A stretch of DNA of 64,000 nt from UBA4466 sp963925035 (GTDB lineage Bacteria > Bacteroidota > Bacteroidia > Flavobacteriales_D > Crocinitomicaceae). The position numbers were made by a program, and so were the translations under genes. The stretch covers positions 1-64,000 of the forward strand of contig CAWUSK010000016.1 in the NCBI GenBank assembly GCA_963925035.1. Direction: 5' to 3'. Positions 9,065-17,228 of this stretch are shown here, piece after piece. The notes under the pieces are model-generated. The model searched no databases. It saw only the letters and a list, made by a program, of their open reading frames with translations, and was not told where the DNA came from. Position 1 is the first letter of the stretch. The number at the start of each line of letters is the position of its first letter.

Positions 9065-10018
9065 TTAATTCTCCAATTCCTTAGTCATTTTTTCCAACAA
9101 ATTGAACGTGACTTCCGCCATTTTATTTATTTTTTCGTCTAAACAAGGATTCACTTCCACATATTCAATACAAACTGTTTTTTCTTCCTTTGCAAACGCT
9201 TTTAAAAAATCTTCTGCTTCCGTTGGTGACAAACCATTTTCTACAGGCGTTCCTGTTCCATGAGATGTCAGATCAGGATCCATAGAGTCTACATCAAAAG
9301 AAATGTAAATAATATCACATCCTTTTAATTGCTCTAACGTCTCCTTTATAATCGTTTTCGTGCCCTTCCTTCGCACATCTTCAACACTATGATTTGTGAT
9401 ATTCAATCGCTCAATTAACGTATCTTCTTGCTGTTCAGTATCTCGAACACCTATAAACACCAAGTCTTCAGGTTGAATTTTCGCTCCTTTAACTCCAGTA
9501 TTCTTCAATTGTTCCCACATCTCAACAACTTCAGGAATCAAATCATTTACTTGCTCTTCCTTGTTGTCAACTCCTAATGCCGTTGACAAAGGCATTCCAT
9601 GCATATTTCCAGACGGAGTTGTGTATGGCGTATGTAAATCACCATGCGCATCAATCCAAATAACGCCCAAACGTTTTGTTGGGTAAGCTGCTTTTATTCC
9701 AGCAATTGTTCCTCCCGCAGAACCATGATCTGCTGCAATCACAAGTGGGAATTGACCGTTTTTTAAAATCTCATTTACCTTGCCAGATACAGATTCAAAT
9801 ACTTTTATCAATCCTACTACACGCTTTGCAACTGGATATTTAATTTCGTTATCGAGTAAATAATTGAATTCATCCACATAATCAATTGGATAATTCCCAA
9901 AATAATTACTATTCACTTTTCTCGCAGCCGCCATTATTGCTTCAGGTCCTAAAGAAGCTCCTCGCGTACCAGCTGTTATTTCTGATTTATTAATCAATAA
10001 TTTTATTTCTCCTTTCAT
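9065..10018 (-). CDS. rocF: Arginase
   Basis: Ureohydrolase-fold enzyme, arginine to ornithine plus urea. Manganese ligands are visible: AADHGSAGG (His), IDAHGDLHTP (Asp/His/Asp) and SFDVDSMDP (Asp/Asp). SGNMHGMPL and GTGTPVENGLSPTEA match arginase rather than agmatinase or formiminoglutamase. The first motif differs from the usual GGDHS, having AADHGS. The product is cytosolic, 317 residues, and is the first gene of the operon with argS and DUF389. A plausible promoter is CAAAAATA at 10035-10042 (reverse of TATTTTTG). Confidence 0.88.
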   Translation of the reverse strand: MKGEIKLLINKSEITAGTRGASLGPEAIMAAARKVNSNYFGNYPIDYVDEFNYLLDNEIKYPVAKRVVGLIKVFESVSGKVNEILKNGQFPLVIAADHGSAGGTIAGIKAAYPTKRLGVIWIDAHGDLHTPYTTPSGNMHGMPLSTALGVDNKEEQVNDLIPEVVEMWEQLKNTGVKGAKIQPEDLVFIGVRDTEQQEDTLIERLNITNHSVEDVRRKGTKTIIKETLEQLKGCDIIYISFDVDSMDPDLTSHGTGTPVENGLSPTEAEDFLKAFAKEEKTVCIEYVEVNPCLDEKINKMAEVTFNLLEKMTKELEN

Positions 10019-10034
10019 AATCTGAATTACACAA

Positions 10035-10042
10035 CAAAAATA
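10035..10042 (-). promoter_or_regulatory. -7 promoter element before the arginase operon
   Basis: Read on the minus strand this is TATTTTTG, a match to TAnnTTTG, 16 bases upstream of the arginase ATG. No convincing -33 TTG is present. Confidence 0.45.
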
Positions 10043-10319
10043 ACATATATAACTGATGATAGAATCCTAGGAGGACACCATTTTTGAACAAATCACCTAT
10101 CTTTTAAACCAGAAAATTGAATATAATAGAAATCCACGTATTATTTCACTCCAAAATCACTAAAAAAGGTCTTTTTAGGCTTCTGGAAATTTACCATACA
10201 AAGTAATGATACATCAATGAAAACGATCGCGGTACGCTTTTTATGTTCATGAATATTAAGTAAACTCCTTTGCTTTTAGCAAAGATTCACGCTTAATCTC
10301 TTTCGTCAAATTATTCCAT
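10043..10319. other. Intergenic spacer between divergent genes
   Basis: About 280 bases between the two divergent promoter-like elements. I see no ORF, no tRNA-like fold, no repeat and no clear palindrome; the segment is AT-rich. It is presumably untranscribed or regulatory. Confidence 0.5.
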
Positions 10320-10327
10320 TAAATTTG
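10320..10327 (+). promoter_or_regulatory. -7 promoter element (TAAATTTG)
   Basis: A perfect TAnnTTTG match, placed 41 bases before the ATG at 10369. It would give a short leader of roughly 35 bases. Confidence 0.5.
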
Positions 10328-10368
10328 TTGCGTAGTAACTTTTAAATCTTTAACCGTTGAATAGGTAT

Positions 10369-11076
10369 ATGAAAAATCCCGTTTTATTTGTTGTTGAAAA
10401 ATGCATTTACCTTGCATTTGTTCTTATTGCTTCAATTTCTATAAGCTCAAATGTTTCAGCTCAAAAAAATCAACCATTTATTGGCATGTTAGAGTACAAA
10501 ATCTCAGTCCATGATACTGCGATGCGAAGTTTATTTCCGGAAAACTCCATGATTATTTATTCGAACGACACGATTTCTCGAATTGAGAATTTCACCAGTC
10601 AATTAGGAAAACAAGTTGTTCTGCGTCACATGGAAAAGAAAAAATCATATTTATTACTCGATTCCAAAGCAGGGAAATTTGCCATCCGCACGGATCAAAA
10701 CAAATCAGATGCAAAATCAGATTCAACCACTGCAAAACGCGAATTCACTTTTCAAAAAAAGATGTTTAAACGTAAAATTGTAAACCGAAAAGCAAATCGA
10801 ATTATGGTTTCTCATCCAGAGTTTGAAGAACCAATCGAATTCTTGTATTTCAAGAAAATCTCTAATAAATACAGCACATTTTATACTGAAATGCCAGGTT
10901 TACCTGTGAAATTTAGTGTTCCAACGGCAGACGGAATTGTGGATTATGAATTGGTGAAAATGAGTGAGTATAAGCCTAATTACGATTTATTCGGTGTTCC
11001 AGACGATTATAAACTTGTTACTTTTGATGAGTTTTTGGAAAAAATGATAGGCGAAGGAAGTAAAGTTGAGGAGTAA
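10369..11076 (+). CDS. Exported protein, DUF4412/GLPGLI-like
   Basis: The ATG at 10369 is preferred over the TTG at 10357 because it leaves a standard signal peptide (cleavage after NVSA|QKN). The mature part has the layout of small periplasmic DUF4412/GLPGLI-type proteins of Bacteroidota: an opening strand FIGMLEYKISVHD, a run of short beta-strands alternating with Lys/Arg-rich turns, and a closing YKLVTFDEF. These families have no known biochemical function. Family assignment is tentative; export is well supported. Stands alone between the arginase promoter region and ftsK. Confidence 0.6.
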   Translation: MKNPVLFVVEKCIYLAFVLIASISISSNVSAQKNQPFIGMLEYKISVHDTAMRSLFPENSMIIYSNDTISRIENFTSQLGKQVVLRHMEKKKSYLLLDSKAGKFAIRTDQNKSDAKSDSTTAKREFTFQKKMFKRKIVNRKANRIMVSHPEFEEPIEFLYFKKISNKYSTFYTEMPGLPVKFSVPTADGIVDYELVKMSEYKPNYDLFGVPDDYKLVTFDEFLEKMIGEGSKVEE

Positions 11077-11214
11077 TTTCTTTGATTAAAACAGCCTAAA
11101 TTTATCGTCAGTTTCTAACTGACTCACTACTAACATTTACTTGTTTATACTTAACTATTCTTCGCTTATTGCGAGTGACTATCCTCACTATCTTCGTAAT
11201 ATAGACAATTTTCA

Positions 11215-13728
11215 ATGGTAACTGACAACGAATATAAAGCAAAAGGAACAACCAAGGATAAGGAACCTGAGAAATTAGTAAAGCCTGCATCTCAGAAAAA
11301 GCCAAGTACTTTGGGCATTATAAAAGAACGTTTTGACAAAAAGAAAGTGAAATCCACTATTGGTGTAGCTTTGCTTCTGTTGGCCGTATACTTATTCCTT
11401 GCAAACTTCTCCTATTTACTTACATGGCAACAAGACCAAAACCGTGTCGCTTCCAGAGGGTTATTTGAATTCCTATTCGACGGAAACGAAGAGCCTGTCG
11501 CGAATTGGCTAGGGAAATTCGGAGCTTGGTCCTCTCACCTATTAATCTATAGATGGTTTGGACTAGCGTCTTTTGCTATTCCATTGATTGCATTTGTAAT
11601 TGGATTTAAATTGCTTTTCAATATTGCCATTTTACCAGTTGCCAAAACAATTACGGCTTCCATTTTAACTTTGGTATGGTTCAGTTTGTTTTTGGGATTC
11701 TTTTCAAAGCAAGTCAGTTATGCTGGGGGAGCGTTTGGTTTTCAAGTAAATGAATGGCTCCGATTATCTCTTGGGAGATTCGGTGCACTTATTTTGATTT
11801 TAGCCTTTGGATATGTCATTGGAATGATCGTTTTCAATGTGAATTTCGGGAAAATAAAAAACTGGTTCAACAACTCAAAAAACTACGATTTATCCGAAGT
11901 TGAAGAGAAGTTGGATCCGAATGACATGAACGTTTCCAGTGTCCTCGATCCAACGAAGACAATAAATGAATTAATTGCAAAAACAGTTCATTTTGAAGAA
12001 GATGAGGAAGAGGAAGAAGATGATTCCGAAATCGAATTAATCACACGAGAAGCTGAAGACGACGAGGATGAATCTGATATCATCGATGAAATGGGTAAAG
12101 CCGATATCGAAGAAGATTTAGAAGTAGATGGTCTTGAAGTTGAAGTGGCATCTGCTAAACCAGATGATTTAGAATTATCCGAAGAAGAAGTCGACAGCAA
12201 ACGCCAAGAATATGGCGATTATGACCCTACTTTGGACCTTTCAAGTTACAAGTTGCCTCCTATTGACTTATTGAAAGACTACGGCAGTTCTCTTGGGAAA
12301 GTAGATAAAGCTGAGTTAGAGGAAAACAAGAATAAAATTGTTACGACATTATCAAATTATAAAATCGATATAGAAAAAATTCGTGCAACCGTTGGGCCGA
12401 CTGTTACATTGTATGAAATAGTTCCTGCGCCTGGTGTTCGAATTTCAAAAATTAAAAACCTGGAAGACGACATTGCATTGAGTTTAGCTGCATTGGGAAT
12501 TCGTATTATTGCACCAATTCCTGGTAAAGGAACAATCGGTATTGAAGTTCCAAACAGCAAACCAGAAATGGTAAGCATGCGCTCGTTGATTGCTTCTAAG
12601 AAATTCCAAGAAAGCGACTTCGAATTACCTATTGTAATGGGGAAAACAATTACCAACGAAACATTTACATTCGATTTAGCGAAATTGCCTCACTTGTTAG
12701 TTGCTGGAGCAACTGGACAGGGTAAATCTGTTGGTTTAAATGCAATATTGATTTCATTATTGTACAAAAAGCATCCTTCGCAAGTCAAATTTGTCTTGGT
12801 CGATCCTAAGAAAGTTGAGCTGACATTATACAATAGAATTGAACGTCATTTCTTGGCAAAGCTCCCTGGTGAAGGTGAAGCAATTATAACAGACACAAGT
12901 AAAGTTGTCAAAACATTGAATTCATTGTGCATTGAAATGGATGATCGTTACGAGTTACTTAAAGTAGCGCACGTTCGTAACATTGTGGAGTACAATCAGA
13001 AATTTATAGCAAGAAAGTTAAACCCTGAAAACGGACATCGTTACCTTCCGTATATTGTTGTTCTTATTGATGAGTTTGCCGATTTGATAATGACTGCTGG
13101 AAAAGAGGTTGAACATCCAATCGGACGTATTGCGCAACTTGCAAGAGCGATTGGGATTCATTTAATTGTTGCAACTCAACGTCCTTCTGTAAACGTAATT
13201 ACCGGGATGATTAAAGCCAACTTCCCCGCTCGTATTGCATTTAGAGTATTGTCTAAAATCGATTCAAGAACTATTTTAGACAGTTCAGGAGCTGATCAAT
13301 TGATTGGTCGTGGTGACATGCTTATTAGTACGGGACAAGAAGTCATTCGCTTACAATGTGGATTTGTAGACACGCCGGAAGTAGATGATATTTGTGAATT
13401 CATCGGTGACCAACGAGGTTATCCAGAAGCGCTTCTTTTACCTGAATATGTAGGTGAAGGATCTGAAGGAGGAAACGGTTCCATGGACGACGAAGATTTG
13501 GACGCTCTTTTTGCTGACGCTGCACGAATCGTAGTGATGCATCAACAGGGTTCTGCAAGTTTGTTACAGCGAAAGTTAAAACTGGGCTACAACAGAGCCG
13601 GACGAATTGTAGATCAATTAGAAGGTCACGGAATTATCGGTACATTCAACGGAAGTAAAGCGAGAGACGTTCTATTTACTGATGAATTGGTCTTGGACGA
13701 GTACTTGAAAAGTAAAGGGATTTTTTAA
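11215..13728 (+). CDS. ftsK: DNA translocase FtsK/SpoIIIE
   Basis: An 837-residue chromosome-dimer-resolution/division translocase. The N-terminal 45-215 region has four membrane spans. It is followed by a strongly acidic linker (about residues 250-335, with long Glu/Asp stretches), an FtsK alpha domain with the TLYEIVPAPGVRISKI motif, and the RecA-like motor with Walker A GATGQGKS (about residue 500) and Walker B VVLIDEFADL (about 615). The C-terminal gamma winged helix (about 765-837; GSASLLQRKLKLGYNRAGRIVDQLE) recognises KOPS-type sites. The linker is short compared with E. coli FtsK, as is common in Bacteroidota. No partner recombinase is in the window. Confidence 0.96.
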   Translation: MVTDNEYKAKGTTKDKEPEKLVKPASQKKPSTLGIIKERFDKKKVKSTIGVALLLLAVYLFLANFSYLLTWQQDQNRVASRGLFEFLFDGNEEPVANWLGKFGAWSSHLLIYRWFGLASFAIPLIAFVIGFKLLFNIAILPVAKTITASILTLVWFSLFLGFFSKQVSYAGGAFGFQVNEWLRLSLGRFGALILILAFGYVIGMIVFNVNFGKIKNWFNNSKNYDLSEVEEKLDPNDMNVSSVLDPTKTINELIAKTVHFEEDEEEEEDDSEIELITREAEDDEDESDIIDEMGKADIEEDLEVDGLEVEVASAKPDDLELSEEEVDSKRQEYGDYDPTLDLSSYKLPPIDLLKDYGSSLGKVDKAELEENKNKIVTTLSNYKIDIEKIRATVGPTVTLYEIVPAPGVRISKIKNLEDDIALSLAALGIRIIAPIPGKGTIGIEVPNSKPEMVSMRSLIASKKFQESDFELPIVMGKTITNETFTFDLAKLPHLLVAGATGQGKSVGLNAILISLLYKKHPSQVKFVLVDPKKVELTLYNRIERHFLAKLPGEGEAIITDTSKVVKTLNSLCIEMDDRYELLKVAHVRNIVEYNQKFIARKLNPENGHRYLPYIVVLIDEFADLIMTAGKEVEHPIGRIAQLARAIGIHLIVATQRPSVNVITGMIKANFPARIAFRVLSKIDSRTILDSSGADQLIGRGDMLISTGQEVIRLQCGFVDTPEVDDICEFIGDQRGYPEALLLPEYVGEGSEGGNGSMDDEDLDALFADAARIVVMHQQGSASLLQRKLKLGYNRAGRIVDQLEGHGIIGTFNGSKARDVLFTDELVLDEYLKSKGIF

Positions 13729-13742
13729 TCGAAACTGCATAA

Positions 13743-14195
13743 TTACATATATTTCACAATTACTTTTACAGTCTTGTCTCCGTTTAAATTGAATTTGAAA
13801 TCTTCAAAATCTGGACTACTTAATCCTGTAAGGTAAAAATCGGAAAAGCCAAACCCCTCGTCAGGCATTAACCAAGAATATTTCATTTTAGTATTTTGAT
13901 CTTCGTCGTCTAAAATCGCAATTCCATAAACTCCAGATTCTAGCGAAGGAATAGAATAAACAAGTGTTTTATTTTTTAAATCATCTTTCGAAACGTACTT
14001 TACTCTCCAAGGTGTTTGCTTTGAATACGCAGCCTGATTGCGGTAAATCTGAAGCTGAATCCGTCCTTTTGAATTTCGAATATTTGTGATTTGAACGGTA
14101 AGGGTATGTAAATTACCTAAATTAGATTTTCTAACAAAAGAGGTCGAAACCACTATAATGCTCAACAAAACTAAATTAACCATCCACCTATTCAT
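13743..14195 (-). CDS. DUF2141 domain exported protein (copy 1)
   Basis: A 150-residue protein with an N-terminal hydrophobic signal or anchor and a DUF2141 domain: LTVQITNIRNSKGRIQLQIY, GVYGIAILDDEDQN and the conserved DEGFGFSDFY. DUF2141 is a small all-beta domain of unknown function found in exported proteins. A second, clearly related copy lies at 25564-26043. It is convergent with ftsK, 14 bases away. Confidence 0.82.
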   Translation of the reverse strand: MNRWMVNLVLLSIIVVSTSFVRKSNLGNLHTLTVQITNIRNSKGRIQLQIYRNQAAYSKQTPWRVKYVSKDDLKNKTLVYSIPSLESGVYGIAILDDEDQNTKMKYSWLMPDEGFGFSDFYLTGLSSPDFEDFKFNLNGDKTVKVIVKYM

Positions 14196-14278
14196 GTTCG
14201 AAAATTACAAAACTTTCCGGTTTTTATAAAGTGAACTTCACTATTTCTGTATCTTGGCCTAGAAAATTAAAGCTAAGA

Positions 14279-14572
14279 ATGCCAACAATTGCAATTACAG
14301 TAGCTAGCGGTCACCTTGAATCTGCTATTATCACCGAACTTCTGAAGGATAACGTACCTAGTTTCATTATTCAAATGAGTTTTCCCTTTGTTGCTTTGCA
14401 ATCTAGATTTACCAAGAAACCTCCGGAATTCACAGAGGAAAGTATCGCGGTTTTAAAACATGGGCATCCGAACATGTCGAATCAAAATGCAAGAGAAGAA
14501 TTAGGAAACCAAAACCCACCCTTAGAAGCTTCAATAAAAGACTTAATTAACTGGAAAAAAACTTTAAATTAA
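14279..14572 (+). pseudogene. Internally deleted SDR/NmrA-type NAD(P)-binding protein remnant
   Basis: The frame opens with a short Rossmann start (MPTIAITVASGHLESAIITELL) that is the beginning of an NmrA-like SDR, but the nucleotide-binding GxxGxxG has become VASGHLES with two glycines replaced. After about 25 residues it jumps to what reads as the far C-terminus of the same kind of protein (KPPEFTEESIAVLKHGHPNMSN, then ELGNQNPPLEASIKDLINW). A normal family member has roughly 280 residues, so some 190 internal codons are missing without a frameshift. The product would have neither the substrate nor the cofactor site. It lies 4 bases upstream of the steroid-reductase-like gene. An alternative reading as a genuine 98-residue protein cannot be excluded. 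Confidence 0.65.
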
Positions 14573-14576
14573 AATC

Positions 14577-15332
14577 ATGATAGATAAAAATTACTTTGAT
14601 ATTTTCGCTTGGATTTGGATAGCGGTTGCCGTGATTACCTTCATTTCATTGTTCTTTATCACAGCACCTTATGGTCGACATACCCAAGAAAAGGGTTGGG
14701 GGAAATTAATCGATAATCGCTGGGGATGGTTTTTTATGGAGATTCCTTCCTTTGCACTAATTCTAGTATTTACGACTATAGGCGATTTATCAAATTATGC
14801 ACTGATGCTTGCTGGTATTTGGTTAATTCATTATTTCAACCGAACTTTTATTTTTCCAATGCGTTTGCGAACTACAGGGAAGAAAATGCCCCTTTCTATT
14901 GTACTCTCCGCTATATTCTTTAATGGAATAAATGCAGGAATGAACGGTTACTTTTTAGCATACTTCGAAACATACAGCGATGCTGATTTCTTAACACCAT
15001 TTTTCATTGTTGGAATAACCTTATTTATTGGAGGAGCCGTAATTAATAACATCAGTGATCACATATTAATTCACTTGCGCAAACCTGGTGAAACTGGCTA
15101 TAAAATCCCAACTGGTTTTATGTACAAATACATTTCTTGTCCTAACTTCTTTGGTGAAATGACACAATGGATTGGTTTTGCAATCATGGCTTGTAACCTA
15201 CCAGCGCTTACGTTTTGTGTTTGGACAATTGCAAATGTATTTCCGAGGGCAATCAAACATCATTCTTGGTACAAAGAAAAATTCGCCGATTACCCAAAGG
15301 AAAGAAAGGCAGTTATTCCTTTCATACGTTAA
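14577..15332 (+). CDS. 3-oxo-5-alpha-steroid 4-dehydrogenase-like membrane protein
   Basis: A 251-residue polytopic membrane protein with about six hydrophobic helices. It ends in the hallmark of the steroid 5-alpha-reductase/DUF1295 superfamily: C-terminal GETGYKIPTGFMYKYISCPNFFGE, then HHSWYKEKFADYPKERKAVIPF. In eukaryotes these NADPH enzymes reduce enone steroids or polyprenols; bacterial substrates are unknown. It follows the decayed SDR at only 4 bases, so the two may once have formed a reductase pair. Confidence 0.85.
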   Translation: MIDKNYFDIFAWIWIAVAVITFISLFFITAPYGRHTQEKGWGKLIDNRWGWFFMEIPSFALILVFTTIGDLSNYALMLAGIWLIHYFNRTFIFPMRLRTTGKKMPLSIVLSAIFFNGINAGMNGYFLAYFETYSDADFLTPFFIVGITLFIGGAVINNISDHILIHLRKPGETGYKIPTGFMYKYISCPNFFGEMTQWIGFAIMACNLPALTFCVWTIANVFPRAIKHHSWYKEKFADYPKERKAVIPFIR

Positions 15333-15393
15333 ACCAACCTATTACATTTTTAGTCCATTACCGCAGTGAATAACACATTTAAAAATCTAACCT

Positions 15394-16023
15394 ATGAATT
15401 TACATTATTTAAAATCTTTTGCTATAATTGCAGCTTTTTCAACAAGTATTTAATCTACAAACGCTCAAGCTACAATTGATGTAGCAGCAAGCGAGTCATC
15501 TTTTAGCCCAGCAAATGTTACTGTTAATCTTGGAGACACTATTCGTTGGATAAATACTGGCGGCACTCATAATGTTAACGGAACAACTGGAACCTTCCCT
15601 TCGAATCCAGAATCTTTTGGGAATGCACTTGGATCTGGATGGGTATTAAAACACAAGTTCACAACAGTCTGAGATTACGACTATCATTGTGATCCATATT
15701 TTGTTGCTGGGATGGTTGGAACGGTCACCGTTGTTGATCCAACATCAGTACTTTCAAATTTAACTAGTGATAAGGTATCTATTTCGATTTACCCAATTCC
15801 AGCTTCAAAAGTATTGACAATTCAAGTTGATCAAATTAAATAACTGGACGGTGAAACGTATGCTATACTATATGATTTAGTAGGACAGGAAGTTTCAAAA
15901 CAAGCAATTGTATTGGTAAAAACGACAATGAATACTTCGTCATTGAGCAAATCAAGTTATATTTTTAAAATCGTAAATGGAAATAATTTTGTTGACACAA
16001 GAAAAGTGAACTTCAGTAACTAA
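15394..16023 (+). pseudogene. Broken cupredoxin-T9SS protein with three in-frame stop codons
   Basis: Reading one uninterrupted frame from the ATG at 15394 gives a signal peptide, a plastocyanin-like domain (ASESSFSPANVTVNLGDTIRW, GGTHNVNG, YDYHCDPY) and a T9SS type A tail (IYPIPASKVLTIQV, ILYDLVGQEVS, SYIFKIVNGN). It is cut by TAA at 15451, TGA at 15670 and TAA at 15841, with no frameshift. The copper-site segment normally reads CxPHxxxGM; here it is CDPYFVAGM, so a ligand His has become Tyr. Nonsense mutations plus loss of a metal ligand argue for real decay. A terminator-like hairpin survives just downstream (16045-16069). Confidence 0.88.
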
Positions 16024-16044
16024 TACCTGCTCAATTCATATTTT

Positions 16045-16069
16045 AGAACTCATCCAAAAGATGGGTTCT
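16045..16069 (+). terminator. Intrinsic terminator behind the cupredoxin pseudogene
   Basis: A 10-bp stem (16045-16054 with 16060-16069, one G-T wobble), a five-base loop and a run of seven further T. Confidence 0.8.
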
Positions 16070-16113
16070 TTTTTTGTCTCAAAAAGTACAAGTTTATATT
16101 ATCTTTATTTCAT

Positions 16114-17148
16114 ATGGAAGATTTTATTGAAATAGAGCACAAAAAACCAATCTACAAGATCAAAGCACCTTTGCGCGAACATTTACGTCAATATTCACGA
16201 TTGGCGAACCTTCCTATTTCCTACGATGACTTACTTCGATTTCAAGATTTAATACCTTTGACCGACTACAATGGAGATGAAACGCTCTGGTTTGGTGCAT
16301 TGTACAATGAGTCTGAAAATGAGTTCTTTCATAATGAATTGATCAATATCTATCAGATGCTTGTAGCAGATGGAGATGAAATACCGTATTTAAGAATTGA
16401 AAGTATTGATTTTTGTTCGTTTGGAAATTCAAAACCCTTTCGAATTAAAGTGATCAACGAAGTAAATGACAATCACGATTATTTCTATATAAAAAAAGCT
16501 GATGCCTCGAGAATTTATGGCCTTGAATTAGAGGAGATATTTTCACCAGACAAAGTAGTTTATTTCGTTGATAAAATGACATTGGTTGAAGACCACATTG
16601 TCGGAATTCCAAGTGATGACTTCGTGAAAAAGAACATTGGGATAAAAATTGAAAACCGCTTACGGTTTGCAAAAGAGTTCGTTAAATTCAATGAGCGTTG
16701 TTTTGTACGTTTATTAGGCGATATGCGTGGATATAATTTTGTTGTTGAGATTACGCAAGATTTTGACAATGTTCAATACCGCTTGCGTCCAATGGACTTC
16801 GATCAACAAAGTTATGAAGGAAGAAAAAATATTTATTTACCTCAATACTTTAAAGACAATATTGAATTGGTGAAACTAGCTCAAGAACTTATGTCGAATG
16901 AAATTGCAAGTCAATACGCCAAGCAAGAGCGCGTTGCAATGAAAAAGAGATATTTAGCTGCCAAACAAAGAACCAAGAGTATTCTTAGGAGAATGAAAAA
17001 GGATACGATATCTTCTAAGGAGAATGTTGCGACATTAGGCGAAGAATTAGCTGCGTATCATAAGAACGACCTCTTCTTAGAAATGAAAAACATGGGCGAT
17101 ATTTTAACCTTACATGTTGAATTAAAACTTGGAATTACAGTCTTTTAA
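16114..17148 (+). CDS. Conserved hypothetical protein with kinase-like catalytic signature
   Basis: A 344-residue cytosolic protein without signal or membrane segments; no family recognised by name. Three elements arranged as in protein/small-molecule kinases of the APH/HipA type stand out: a strand ending YFYIKK (Lys 127/128) followed by a helix with Glu 140/141, then LGDMRGYNF (Asp203, Asn208, spacing D-x4-N), then RPMDFDQ (Asp228-Phe-Asp230). These would correspond to the ATP-anchoring Lys-Glu pair, the catalytic loop and the metal-binding motif. The rest is a long basic helical tail (KKRYLAAKQRTKSILRRMKK). Kinase activity is inference from motif spacing alone. Confidence 0.55.
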   Translation: MEDFIEIEHKKPIYKIKAPLREHLRQYSRLANLPISYDDLLRFQDLIPLTDYNGDETLWFGALYNESENEFFHNELINIYQMLVADGDEIPYLRIESIDFCSFGNSKPFRIKVINEVNDNHDYFYIKKADASRIYGLELEEIFSPDKVVYFVDKMTLVEDHIVGIPSDDFVKKNIGIKIENRLRFAKEFVKFNERCFVRLLGDMRGYNFVVEITQDFDNVQYRLRPMDFDQQSYEGRKNIYLPQYFKDNIELVKLAQELMSNEIASQYAKQERVAMKKRYLAAKQRTKSILRRMKKDTISSKENVATLGEELAAYHKNDLFLEMKNMGDILTLHVELKLGITVF

Positions 17149-17216
17149 TCATTAATCAACAATTGGTTTTTTATAAAACATGATTTTCATCAGTCTTTTC
17201 TTAATGAAATTATACC

Positions 17217-17224
17217 TAATTTTG
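17217..17224 (+). promoter_or_regulatory. -7 promoter element before the desaturase
   Basis: TAATTTTG matches TAnnTTTG and ends 4 bases before the ATG at 17229, implying an almost leaderless mRNA. No clear -33 element. Confidence 0.5.
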
Positions 17225-17228
17225 CATT

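Noticed and set aside
11988..12200. Antisense Ser-rich 70-residue ORF
   Set aside because: It is the reverse complement of the Glu/Asp-rich linker of FtsK; low-complexity shadow only.
14231..14278. Upstream extension of the SDR remnant (start at 14231)
   Set aside because: The 16 extra residues have no SDR similarity; the Rossmann start begins at the ATG 14279.
15394..16023. Stop-codon recoding (selenocysteine or reassigned TGA/TAA) in the cupredoxin gene
   Set aside because: Three stops of two kinds, none at a Cys-like catalytic site, no SECIS-type hairpin seen, and neighbouring genes end normally with TAA/TAG. Decay is simpler.
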